Source of the DNA: an uncultured Dorea sp.
GTDB lineage: Bacteria > Bacillota > Clostridia > Lachnospirales > Lachnospiraceae
Reading direction: 5' to 3'
Length of the DNA: 64,000 nucleotides
Assembly (NCBI GenBank): GCA_910588745.1
Contig: CAJURK010000002.1
Coordinates: forward strand, 1 to 64,000
Position 1 is the first letter of the stretch, and each line of letters opens with the position of its first letter. Positions 42,257-50,105 of this stretch are shown piece after piece. The translations under genes were made by a program, and so were the position numbers. Under the pieces are notes generated by a model. It ran no database searches, had not been told where the DNA came from, and saw only the letters and a list, made by a program, of their open reading frames with translations.

Positions 42257-43396
42257 ATGGGTATATCGGAAAAGAAAATGAGAGAGATTTTAGGGAAAGA
42301 TATTGCGGTTTCAGATGTGGTAAACGAACGGCTTAAGGATACTTATATGCAGTTAGAAGAGAGGCGGGCTGTCTCCGAAAACCGGAGATTTTACCGTAGA
42401 AATTTCCGTACCGCAGCGGCAATTTTGCTGGTGTGCCTTGCCATACCCGGCGTTGTGTATGCATCTGTGAAATCAGGATTCTTTGAGGGAATGTTCGGAA
42501 ATGAAACGAAGACCTCAACGGAAGTAATCCATACGGAAATTGACGACGGGAAAGGCGGAACAGTGGCCGTGGATATTCCGTCCAAAGAATATGTTCCGGT
42601 AGATCAAGCAAAAGCAACAGAGCTTCTCGGCAAATGGGTAATGGATAAACCAATCATTACTCAGATTGGCGAACATACGTTAACGGTTGAAAGTTTTGCT
42701 TATGACAGGCAAGGGGCGCTGATGTATTTTACTTTGAAAAGAGAAGGCGGTGTGACGGCTCTGGCGGGAAATGAGCATACCAATCTGACAAAGGGCGCGT
42801 ACTTTACCGAGGAGGCTGATTTTTATCTTTCCGTAGAGGCATCGGGGGAAATTACCGGATGCGATAATATCTATTTGGATACAGAAAAGAGTACCGACGA
42901 CTGTATGTACTGTTATTCCTATATCCTGTGGCCAGAAGCCTTAACAAAAGACGCTTCCGTAAATCTTGTTATCAATAAATATCCGGGTTCTGCAAAAGAA
43001 ACCAAAACCATGCCGGATGAGGAGGAACAAACTTGGTGGGCGAAGACAACAACAGAACAGATCAGATTAAGCGGTAAGGGACAGATTCCAAATCAATGCA
43101 TTGATTTGGGTGAAAACGGGTATCTGGAGTATTCGCCTATTTCCATCTGCGTTGATATGTCAAAGGGACTGGGATTGTCGGCAGAAGAGGCGGCCGACCC
43201 TTATTATATGAAACATTTGGAGATCAAATATAAGGACGGAAGCAGTTATATCATATCTGACAAAGAGAAAAATATCAATAACAGCGGCTATACGCTGGGA
43301 ACGGACGAGGGGTATAAAGCAGCGTTTAACCGTCTTGTAGATCCGGAACAGATAGCGGAAATCATTGTGAATGAAGTAAGCTTTCCGGTACAATAA
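42257..43396 (+). CDS. DUF4179-type membrane-anchored protein, probable anti-sigma factor
   Basis: A 379-residue protein with a cytoplasmic N terminus (about 1-50, helical), one membrane segment (about 54-72, TAAAILLVCLAIPGVVYASV) and a large extracellular domain, the layout of DUF4179 proteins found next to ECF sigma genes. It probably sequesters the sigma factor encoded 36 nt upstream until an envelope signal is sensed. I chose the ATG at 42257 (GGAGG 6 nt upstream); an in-frame ATG at 42233 has its purine-rich site too close. Confidence 0.82.
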   Translation: MGISEKKMREILGKDIAVSDVVNERLKDTYMQLEERRAVSENRRFYRRNFRTAAAILLVCLAIPGVVYASVKSGFFEGMFGNETKTSTEVIHTEIDDGKGGTVAVDIPSKEYVPVDQAKATELLGKWVMDKPIITQIGEHTLTVESFAYDRQGALMYFTLKREGGVTALAGNEHTNLTKGAYFTEEADFYLSVEASGEITGCDNIYLDTEKSTDDCMYCYSYILWPEALTKDASVNLVINKYPGSAKETKTMPDEEEQTWWAKTTTEQIRLSGKGQIPNQCIDLGENGYLEYSPISICVDMSKGLGLSAEEAADPYYMKHLEIKYKDGSSYIISDKEKNINNSGYTLGTDEGYKAAFNRLVDPEQIAEIIVNEVSFPVQ

Positions 43397-43512
43397 TCGT
43401 CTGTTTAAAAACAGCAGCGTATCCGTCTGGTGTTCGATAAGGTGGCAGGACTGTTGGAGTCGGTCGTGCTACGGATGATGGAGTAATTTGTGACTAGCAA
43501 ATAAGGAAAAAC

Positions 43513-43540
43513 AGGGAGTCCGCTCGTGACTCCCTTTGCT
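43513..43540. terminator. Terminator between the anti-sigma gene and lexA
   Basis: AGGGAGTC (43513-43520) pairs with GACTCCCT (43528-43535) around a 7-nt loop, followed by TTGCTT; located between two convergent genes. Confidence 0.65.
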
Positions 43541-43560
43541 TGACACACGTCCAAAGCATT

Positions 43561-44175
43561 CTAGAAAAACCGGAATACGCCGATTACTTTACCGAGTATC
43601 GTCACGTCGTTTACAATAATTGGATCCATAAAATCGTTCTCTGGCTGGAGGCGAATACAATCTTTTTCCTTATAAAAGGTTTTGACCGTGGCGCCGTCCT
43701 CAATCAGGGCAACGATCATCTCTCCGTCGGACGCCGTCGGACGTTCCTCCACAAGTACCATATCGCCGTCTAAGATCCCTGCATTCACCATGCTTTCACC
43801 CTGAACTTTCAGCAGAAAGGTCTGATTGTTCGGAAGCATCTCAACCGGAATCGGGAAATAGTTCTCAATATTTTGCTCAGCCAAAATGGGTTGGCCTGCG
43901 GCGACCCTGCCAATCAGCGGAACGTTCGTCACTTCACGGCGCAGAAGATGGAAGGTATCGTCTAGAATCTCAATGGCTCTTGGCTTGGTGGGATCCCTGC
44001 GGATATATCCCTTTCTTTCTAAAGTCTCTAGATGTGCGTGGACAGATGAAGTGGATTTCAGATTCACAGCATCGCATATGTCGCGGACTGCCGGCGGAAA
44101 CCCGCGTTCTAAAATCTGTGCCTTGATGTATTCAAGTATTTCTTTTTGTTTTACTGAAATCTTATCCTTTGCCAT
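43561..44175 (-). CDS. lexA: SOS repressor LexA
   Basis: A 204-residue repressor/autoprotease. The N-terminal winged helix (SVKQKEILEYIKAQILERGFPPAVRDI) precedes the self-cleavage site Ala-Gly in GRVAAGQPI, the catalytic Ser in VQGESMVNAGI and the catalytic Lys in DGATVKTFYKE. RecA filaments stimulate cleavage and release the SOS regulon. It is divergent from the XerS-like gene. A candidate LexA box lies in the shared upstream region, so autoregulation is likely. Confidence 0.97.
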   Translation of the reverse strand: MAKDKISVKQKEILEYIKAQILERGFPPAVRDICDAVNLKSTSSVHAHLETLERKGYIRRDPTKPRAIEILDDTFHLLRREVTNVPLIGRVAAGQPILAEQNIENYFPIPVEMLPNNQTFLLKVQGESMVNAGILDGDMVLVEERPTASDGEMIVALIEDGATVKTFYKEKDCIRLQPENDFMDPIIVNDVTILGKVIGVFRFF

Positions 44176-44304
44176 AGTATATGCTCCTTTCTTCCTATAA
44201 AATCCGTATACAACAGTGATTCAGCTACATACAAATTTCAAAATCAGGCTGTAAGGCCTGTTATATTTTTCTGTTCTTATCATAACACAAGCGTGAGAAA
44301 AAAG

Positions 44305-44318
44305 CAAACAAATGTTTT
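44305..44318. promoter_or_regulatory. Candidate LexA box between lexA and xerS
   Basis: AAAC-AAAT-GTTT (44306-44317) has the AAC-N4-GTT core of clostridial LexA sites. It lies 5 bp upstream of the -35 box of the xerS promoter and in the lexA upstream region, so bound LexA could repress both. Inferred from sequence only. Confidence 0.5.
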
Positions 44319-44322
44319 CTTC

Positions 44323-44351
44323 TTGACTTTTCATGAAAGCAGCGCTATAAT
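44323..44351 (+). promoter_or_regulatory. SigA promoter of the XerS-like gene
   Basis: TTGACT (44323-44328), a 17-nt spacer and TATAAT (44346-44351), near-consensus. The transcript would carry a leader of about 150 nt that includes the dif-like site. Confidence 0.8.
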
Positions 44352-44382
44352 ATGCAAGAAAACTATCTATACGTAAAATACC

Positions 44383-44411
44383 GATTTTTCCAAAAGATAT
44401 AGGAGAAAATC
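44383..44411. other. dif-like recombination site candidate upstream of the XerS-like gene
   Basis: GATTTTTCC (44383-44391) and GGAGAAAATC (44402-44411) are inverted arms around a 10-bp centre, a size and layout like Xer recombination sites. In streptococci and lactococci the XerS target difSL lies directly upstream of xerS, as here. It also falls where gene orientation and G/C skew change sign in this window. I cannot align it to a known clostridial dif, so the call rests on structure and position. Confidence 0.5.
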
Positions 44412-44509
44412 AGGCGCAATCTATATTATAGCGTTTTTTAATAAAAACCAGACTGGAATTCTTATGTATTTTAGTATGGATTATAAAGGGGTTAAAGGGG
44501 ATTTAAATT

Positions 44510-45571
44510 ATGAGTTATGAGAAAACCTATCATGAACAGACAACCATTGATTACACGCTGCGGCTGCGGGAAATCTTAAAAACGCTTCCCGGTTTTGCCA
44601 GAGATTATTTCCGGGCTATAGAGCCTGTTTCCTCCATTCGGACCAGGATGAACTACGCCTATGACATCCGGGTGTTTTACCATTATCTGATGGAGAATAA
44701 TCCTGTTTACCGGAATTATTCCATAGACCAGTTTATGCCGGCAGACTTAGAGCGTCTAGAACCGGTAGATATTGAGGAATATATGGAATATCTGAAGGTT
44801 TACAAGCGCGAGGACGACGAATGGATGACCAATGGGGAAAAAGGACTGGCAAGGAAAATGTCCGCCTTAAGGAGCTATTACGGATATTTTTTCAAGCATC
44901 AGATTATCACGAAAAACCCTACCCTGCTGGTAGATATGCCCAAACAGCACGATAAGGCGATTATCCGTCTGGATACCGACGAAGTCGCCCTGCTGCTTGA
45001 TTTTGTAGAATCAGCGGGAAGCAAATTAACCGGTCAGGCTCTTACCTATTATAATAAGACCAGGCAGCGGGATCTGGCAATTCTTACACTGCTTCTTGGA
45101 ACCGGCATCCGCGTATCGGAATGTGTGGGACTGGATTTAAAAGACGTGGATTTTAAAAATAATGGCATTACCGTTACCCGTAAGGGCGGCAATCAGATGG
45201 TTGTGTATTTCGGAGATGAAGTTGCGGACGCCCTGATGAATTATATGGAAGGCGACCGTAAATCCGCCGCTCCCCTCTCCGGCCATGAAAACGCTTTATT
45301 TCTCTCCACTCAGCGCCGCCGTATGGGCGTACAGGCCGTGGAAAATATGGTAAAAAAATATGCCCGCCAGGTAACGCCCAATAAAAAAATTACGCCTCAT
45401 AAGCTGCGCAGCACCTACGGCACTTCGCTGTACCGGGAAACCGGAGATATTTATCTGGTAGCCGACGTATTGGGACACAAGGACGTGAATACGACTAAGA
45501 AGCATTACGCGGCAATTGACGAGGATCGGCGCCGTCTGGCTGCCGCCGCTGTCAAATTAAGGGAAAGTTAG
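44510..45571 (+). CDS. xerS: Tyrosine recombinase, XerS-like
   Basis: A 353-residue tyrosine recombinase of XerS-like length and layout. The N-terminal SAM-like domain (about 25-155) contains TRMNYAYDIRVFYHYLMENN. The catalytic domain has Arg in GTGIRVSECVGLDL, the HxxR box in TPHKLRSTYGT, the His in LGHKDVNTTKKHY and the nucleophilic Tyr in KHYAAIDEDRR. No phage or transposon genes surround it, so a housekeeping role in chromosome dimer resolution at the adjacent dif-like site is more likely than integrase function. ttcA follows immediately. Confidence 0.85.
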   Translation: MSYEKTYHEQTTIDYTLRLREILKTLPGFARDYFRAIEPVSSIRTRMNYAYDIRVFYHYLMENNPVYRNYSIDQFMPADLERLEPVDIEEYMEYLKVYKREDDEWMTNGEKGLARKMSALRSYYGYFFKHQIITKNPTLLVDMPKQHDKAIIRLDTDEVALLLDFVESAGSKLTGQALTYYNKTRQRDLAILTLLLGTGIRVSECVGLDLKDVDFKNNGITVTRKGGNQMVVYFGDEVADALMNYMEGDRKSAAPLSGHENALFLSTQRRRMGVQAVENMVKKYARQVTPNKKITPHKLRSTYGTSLYRETGDIYLVADVLGHKDVNTTKKHYAAIDEDRRRLAAAAVKLRES

Positions 45572-46327
45572 GTGATGGATATGAAGCTGCAGCAATTATT
45601 AAGCTATACAAGAAAAGCGGTTGACGAGTATCAGATGATTGAACAAGGCGATCACATCGCAGTGGGGATTTCCGGCGGCAAGGACAGTCTTACTCTGCTC
45701 TATGCCTTGAAAGGACTTCAGCGGTTCTATCCGAAGCGGTTTGAATTGAGCGCGGTAACCATTGATCTGGGATACCGCGAATGTGATTTCACACCGGTAA
45801 CAGAATTATGTAAAGAATTAGAGGTACCCTATCGGATTATAAAAACGGATATTGCACATATTCTATTTGAAGAGCGAGAAGAGCCGAATCCCTGCTCGCT
45901 GTGTGCCAAGATGCGCAAAGGCGTGCTGAATCAAGCTGTAAAAGAAATAGGTTGTAATAAGGTGGCTTATGCCCATCACAAGGACGATATTATAGAGACG
46001 ATGATACTGTCCCTATTTTTTGAAGGGCGCTTCTATTCTTTTTCACCCCGTACGTATCTGGATCGCATGGAACTAACGGTGATCCGTCCTATGATGTATG
46101 TAGATGAGGCGGACGTCGTTGGGTTTCAGAATAAATACAGCCTTCCGGTGGTTACCAGCCGCTGTCCCATCGACGGCTATACCAAAAGACAGTATGCAAA
46201 AGAACTTCTCGCACAACTGAACCGGGATCATCCCGGAGTCAAACAGCGCATGTTTACAGCCATATTAAACGGCAATATCAAGGGGTGGCCCAAACGTACC
46301 CTGCATACCCGTTCTGCACAGCCTTAA
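45572..46327 (+). CDS. ttcA: TtcA-family tRNA 2-thiolation protein
   Basis: A 251-residue adenylating enzyme with the PP-loop SGGKDS (in VGISGGKDSLTLLYAL) and the iron-sulfur-binding CxxC in PCSLCAKMRKG, plus AYAHHKDDIIETMILS. This is the TtcA/TtuA pattern, for thiolation of cytidine-32 or uridine-54 of tRNA; which of the two cannot be settled here. The start is a GTG at 45572 directly after the xerS stop, or an ATG at 45575. Confidence 0.88.
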   Translation: MMDMKLQQLLSYTRKAVDEYQMIEQGDHIAVGISGGKDSLTLLYALKGLQRFYPKRFELSAVTIDLGYRECDFTPVTELCKELEVPYRIIKTDIAHILFEEREEPNPCSLCAKMRKGVLNQAVKEIGCNKVAYAHHKDDIIETMILSLFFEGRFYSFSPRTYLDRMELTVIRPMMYVDEADVVGFQNKYSLPVVTSRCPIDGYTKRQYAKELLAQLNRDHPGVKQRMFTAILNGNIKGWPKRTLHTRSAQP

Positions 46328-46350
46328 TTAGGTCTGGCTGTGCGGCTTTC
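46316..46350 (+). terminator. Probable terminator overlapping the ttcA stop codon
   Basis: GCACAGCC (46316-46323) pairs with GGCTGTGC (46336-46343); the stop codon is in the loop and a weak T run follows (CTTTCGTT). Confidence 0.5.
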
Positions 46351-46424
46351 GTTGGCTGCTGAAAGCGAGTATCCTCTGGGTTAAATACGGCTATAAAGCT
46401 GCCGGGAATCTGCTTTTAAGCTGA

Positions 46425-46459
46425 ATCTAGGATGCTCAAGAGTATAGAGCATCCTAGAT
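46425..46459. repeat. Perfect 13-bp inverted repeat in a convergent intergenic region
   Basis: ATCTAGGATGCTC (46425-46437) and GAGCATCCTAGAT (46447-46459) with a 9-nt loop. There is no T run on either side, so it is not a typical terminator. It lies in the 228-nt gap between ttcA and the convergent cytidylate kinase-like gene. The rest of the gap shows nothing I can name. Confidence 0.6.
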
Positions 46460-46555
46460 GGAATAATTAGCAGTTAATGTTTTCGAGCCTTTAAGCGGCT
46501 TTGAAGGATAGAATATTCCAGAATCGCCTAAATCCAACTGCCAAGGTACAGATCA

Positions 46556-47200
46556 TTACAGTTTCTTATCTCGGTCGCTTTCTTTTAATTCTACCAATTT
46601 CAAAATTGCTTCTGCCGTTCCTTCAAGCCCCAGCATGGAACTGTTCAGACAGGCATCGTAACTTTCGGCGTCCCCCCACCGCTTATTTGTATAATAATTA
46701 TAATAGCTTGCCCGCTTTTTGTTGGTCTTTTGAATCAAATCTTTTGCCTTGGCGTCTGTCAGATCATACTTTCTTGCGATTCTTCGGATCTTCGTGTCCA
46801 TATCCGCATGAATGAACAGGCGGAGTACATTGGGATAGTCTTCCAAAGCATAATCCGCACACCGGCCTACCAGAATACATGAGCCTTCGTCGGCAATTTT
46901 CTTGATGGAGTTAAACTGGGCAAGAAATACCTTATGGTTAATCGGCATATCCGTATATCCCCCTACGGAATATCCTAAGGAATAGGTGTCCATTACCAGT
47001 GAATACAGAAAACTGTTGGTGGGCTTCTCGTCATGTGTTTCAAATAATTCCTGGCAGATACCGCTGTCTTTCGCCGCGCGGTCAAGCATCTCTTTGTCAT
47101 AGAGTTTGATTCCAAGCTTGTCGGCAACCATGTATCCGATCTCCCGTCCGGCGCTTCCATACTGCCTTCCTATCGTAATAATCGTATTTGTTGTAGCCAT
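46556..47200 (-). CDS. Cytidylate kinase-like family protein
   Basis: A 214-residue P-loop kinase-like protein. The N-terminal IITIGRQYGSAGREIGYMVADKLG is the family variant of the Walker A loop, and CILVGRCADYAL and RIARKYDLTDAKAKDLIQKTNKKRASYYNYYT-type (shortened) blocks follow. This group is related to CMP kinase, but its substrate is unknown. I chose the ATG at 47200 (MATTNTIITIGRQ), with AAGGAG 10 nt upstream; a GTG at 47209 is too close to that site. Confidence 0.85.
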   Translation of the reverse strand: MATTNTIITIGRQYGSAGREIGYMVADKLGIKLYDKEMLDRAAKDSGICQELFETHDEKPTNSFLYSLVMDTYSLGYSVGGYTDMPINHKVFLAQFNSIKKIADEGSCILVGRCADYALEDYPNVLRLFIHADMDTKIRRIARKYDLTDAKAKDLIQKTNKKRASYYNYYTNKRWGDAESYDACLNSSMLGLEGTAEAILKLVELKESDRDKKL

Positions 47201-47304
47201 ATTATTCACGCTCCTTTGATTACTTTACATTTCCTTTCATATTATTATAAATGATTTTCATAAAAATGTATAGAAGTTTTTATACATAACTTATCACAAA
47301 CAGC

Positions 47305-48219
47305 TTAATCCGCAGGCAGTTTTTGTAACAAATCCACAAAATATTCCGGCAAAGGCGCTTCAACTTCTAAATATTTCCCGGTGCGCGGATGGATAATACC
47401 TAAGGTTTTGGCGTGCAGGGTTTGTCCCGTCAGTCCTTTTAGCGGACATTTGGACGGACCATATATCTCGTCTCCTAAAAGAGGATGGCCAATACTTGCC
47501 ATATGTACGCGGATTTGATGGGTTCTGCCGGTTTCTAGGCGGCACTGGATATGGGTATACTGAGCTAACCGCTTAAGCACCTGGTAATGAGTAATAGCTT
47601 CGCGCCCCTGCCTGGCATGAACGCTCATTTTCTTGCGGTCGGCGGGATGCCTTCCAATGGGGGCGTTTACGGAGCCTTTCTGTTCCCGGATCCGCCCATG
47701 CACCACTGCTTCGTAAATTCTGGTAATGGAGTGGTCTTTGAGCTGTTTTGCGAGGCTCTGATGAGCCATATCGTTTTTGCAGACCAGAAGGGAACCGGTG
47801 GTGTCCATATCGATTCGGTGGACGATTCCGGGACGCATAATCCCGTTAATTCCGGACAGTTCCGAACCGCAGTGATACAAAAGCGCGTTTACCAGAGTTC
47901 CGGAGGAATGGCCTGGCGCCGGATGTACTACCATCTGTTTCGGTTTATTTACAATAATAATATCCTGATCCTCATACAGAATATCCAAGGGAATATTCTC
48001 CGGAAGGATTTCCGGTTCCTTTGGCTCCGGAATCGTTACCGTGATCCGGTCAGAGAGAACAAGCCTGTAATTGGCTTTTACAGGCTTGTTCTCAACAAAA
48101 CAATGGTGTTCCTTTATTAATTTCTGGATATGGGAGCGGGAAATATCCGGCAGGTTCGCCGCAAGATATTTATCAATGCGCATCCCCTCTTCTGTTTCCA
48201 CGGTGAAGTATTTGTTCAA
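47305..48219 (-). CDS. RluD-like pseudouridine synthase
   Basis: A 304-residue RluA-family enzyme. An N-terminal S4 domain (EEGMRIDKYLAANLPDISRSHIQK) precedes the catalytic motif HRIDMDTTGSLLVCKN, and the LETGRTHQIRVHMASIGHPLLGDEIYG block is typical. The layout matches YlyB/RluD. It starts at a TTG (48219) with AAGGAGG 7 nt upstream, overlapping the 3' end of lspA by 47 nt; the strong site supports that unusual start. lspA-rluD adjacency is common in Firmicutes. Confidence 0.93.
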   Translation of the reverse strand: MNKYFTVETEEGMRIDKYLAANLPDISRSHIQKLIKEHHCFVENKPVKANYRLVLSDRITVTIPEPKEPEILPENIPLDILYEDQDIIIVNKPKQMVVHPAPGHSSGTLVNALLYHCGSELSGINGIMRPGIVHRIDMDTTGSLLVCKNDMAHQSLAKQLKDHSITRIYEAVVHGRIREQKGSVNAPIGRHPADRKKMSVHARQGREAITHYQVLKRLAQYTHIQCRLETGRTHQIRVHMASIGHPLLGDEIYGPSKCPLKGLTGQTLHAKTLGIIHPRTGKYLEVEAPLPEYFVDLLQKLPAD

Positions 48220-48715
48220 AATCGTCCTCCTTGTAATACCACAGTATCAGCGCCGCAAGAATGAAAACCGAACAGGTGACATAGATATCCGCGACATTGA
48301 AAACCGGAAAATCAATCAGGTTAAAATATAAAAAATCTACCACATATCCCAAACGAAACCGGTCGATCATATTGCCTACTGCTCCGGCGCAGATAAACAC
48401 AACACAGACTCTAAGCGGAAAAAATCTCTTATTATGCGGAAACTTTCCGTAAAAATAAATCATAACCGCCAGAATGATAACCGTATTAATCAAAAAAACC
48501 GTTCTTTGGTTTTGGAACAGACCAAAGGCGGCGCCTCTGTTTTCCAGATAACAAAGCTGGAATACCCGGTCAATCAGGATGATTGGCTTCTGCCCTTTCA
48601 GGTGAGAAACGGCCAGAAACTTGGTATACTGGTCAATCAGTACAAAGGCGCCTACAAATACTGCGGCCGAAAGATAAGATAATAGATTTGCTTTTCCCAG
48701 TTTCTCATGTGACAT
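48173..48715 (-). CDS. lspA: Lipoprotein signal peptidase II
   Basis: A 180-residue aspartic membrane peptidase that removes signal peptides from prolipoproteins. Four hydrophobic segments are visible. The catalytic residues are in AGAVGNMIDRFRLGYVVDFL (first Asp) and FPVFNVADIYVTC (second Asp). I chose the ATG at 48715 (MSHEKLGKANLLSYL), with AAGGAG upstream; an in-frame ATG at 48796 would overlap ylmH. Lipoproteins it could process in this window include the SBP and the D,D-carboxypeptidase. Confidence 0.95.
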   Translation of the reverse strand: MSHEKLGKANLLSYLSAAVFVGAFVLIDQYTKFLAVSHLKGQKPIILIDRVFQLCYLENRGAAFGLFQNQRTVFLINTVIILAVMIYFYGKFPHNKRFFPLRVCVVFICAGAVGNMIDRFRLGYVVDFLYFNLIDFPVFNVADIYVTCSVFILAALILWYYKEDDFEQILHRGNRRGDAH

Positions 48716-48734
48716 GTCGCAAGCTCCTTTGCCG

Positions 48735-49487
48735 TTAATATTTATAGATTCGGACAAAATAGCGTCCTTTTCTGGTTTCAGAGAGGATTCCGCCATAGAC
48801 GATTCGCCCTAATCCCCTGACTGAGATAATATCCTGCTCCTTGAGCTGGTATCCGTTGCTGGTCACCAGCTTTCCATTGACATAGGTTTTACCGCCTTCG
48901 ATGTAGTTTACAAGCTTGCTGCGAGACAAGGGAAATCCAATGGCGAGAACAGAATCCAGCCGGACAGAGGCAACGGTACCGCTCATCTCCTGCAGCTTTG
49001 GTTGATAGGAGAAGCTTTCCTGCTCTAACTTCCTGACTGTTACGACGGTATGGCGGACTTTGGTTAGCTGTTCTATCATAAAGCCGGCAATCGTATCTCT
49101 GCAAAAAACAAGGCAGCCCTTCTCCTGCATGGCAAGATCTCCGATCTTACGCCGTTCGATTCCAAGATTCAGAATTGCTCCCAGATAATCTCTGTGGGTG
49201 AGCGCTTCCGCATATTTCGCGTGAGCCGGAGAAACGCACAGTACGCAGATCGGATAACTGACTGCATAAGAAAGAGCACCAGGTAGAAAAGCAACCATCT
49301 GACGCTCCGCGTATTCATACCCTCCAAAAGTCTCATACGGAGATGAAAGACTATTCTTAGGGATTGAATGTAAGATATGAAGTTCATTTAAATTCAAAAA
49401 ATCTGAAAAAGTTACAATATCCCGGTGATAGGCCGTCTCAGACAGCTCCGTCAGCCGTTTTGCAAGCATCGTCTCTTCCTTATTCAT
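48735..49487 (-). CDS. ylmH: YlmH-family S4-domain RNA-binding protein
   Basis: A 250-residue protein of the YlmH family, which sits in the sepF cluster of Firmicutes. The N-terminal two-thirds has the YlmH fold (FLNLNELHILHSI, GGYEYAERQMVAFLP). The C-terminal S4 domain spans about 175-240 (RLDSVLAIGFPLSRSKLVNYIEGGKTYVNG). Known work links YlmH to ribosome-associated quality control. The start overlaps the sepF stop (TAATG), indicating translational coupling. Confidence 0.93.
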   Translation of the reverse strand: MNKEETMLAKRLTELSETAYHRDIVTFSDFLNLNELHILHSIPKNSLSSPYETFGGYEYAERQMVAFLPGALSYAVSYPICVLCVSPAHAKYAEALTHRDYLGAILNLGIERRKIGDLAMQEKGCLVFCRDTIAGFMIEQLTKVRHTVVTVRKLEQESFSYQPKLQEMSGTVASVRLDSVLAIGFPLSRSKLVNYIEGGKTYVNGKLVTSNGYQLKEQDIISVRGLGRIVYGGILSETRKGRYFVRIYKY

Positions 49488-50077
49488 TAATATCCGCCGC
49501 CTATCGGTGATGCGTCAATGGAAGACCCGAGAAGATTTTGCAAATCCCCCGAGATATCTACGTTGGTAGGCGTCACAAGGAATATGTAATTGGAAATCTT
49601 CTGCAGATTGCCGTCAATCGCAAAGGTAGATCCGGAGGTAAAGTCAATGATTCGCTGTGCAATCTCCAGATCCAGACCCTCTAAATTCAGGATAACCGTA
49701 CGTCCGCTGAGAAGCGTCTCGGAAATCTCACGGGCATCTTCTACAGAGGCAGGCTTAATAACGCAGACCTCCATACTAACACTGGCGTTCCTTCTTGAAG
49801 GCTGGCGCATAGGAGTGATCTTGCTGTTGCTCACGGCCGGCATCTGCTTTCTTGAAGGCTTGCTGTCCCGGTCTCTCTCCCTATCCCGGTCTCTTACATC
49901 ATAATCGTCGTCATCGTCGTCATATCTATCTTTTCTAGACCGGCCGAAAAGGCTCTTCTTTGCCGGCCTGTCATCATAATCATCATCATAATCATCATCA
50001 AAAAAATCATCATCATCATAATAATCGTCGTCATCACTTAACTTCATAATATCAAGAAACTTATCTAATACTCCCAT
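49487..50077 (-). CDS. sepF: Cell division protein SepF with Asp-rich linker
   Basis: A 196-residue SepF, which binds FtsZ and membrane and supports septum formation. The N-terminal membrane-binding helix is MGVLDKFLDIMKL. Residues about 14-90 are an extremely acidic linker made mostly of Asp, Tyr and Arg, much longer and more acidic than usual. The C-terminal SepF fold (about 105-190) contains EISETLLSGRTVILNLEGLD and FTSGSTFAIDGNLQKI. I chose the ATG at 50077 (TAGGAGAG upstream) because the family starts there. Confidence 0.93.
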   Translation of the reverse strand: MGVLDKFLDIMKLSDDDDYYDDDDFFDDDYDDDYDDRPAKKSLFGRSRKDRYDDDDDDYDVRDRDRERDRDSKPSRKQMPAVSNSKITPMRQPSRRNASVSMEVCVIKPASVEDAREISETLLSGRTVILNLEGLDLEIAQRIIDFTSGSTFAIDGNLQKISNYIFLVTPTNVDISGDLQNLLGSSIDASPIGGGY

Positions 50078-50105
50078 TTTATCTCTCCTATCTTGCGTTT
50101 TTCGT

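Noticed and set aside
44510..45571. Reading the tyrosine recombinase as a phage or transposon integrase
   Set aside because: No phage, excisionase or att-flanked cargo nearby; its length, sequence and position beside lexA fit a housekeeping XerS-like protein.
49910..50045. Short tandem repeats resembling a repeat array
   Set aside because: They are Asp codons in the SepF linker, not a CRISPR array: no spacers and a unit of 3 nt.
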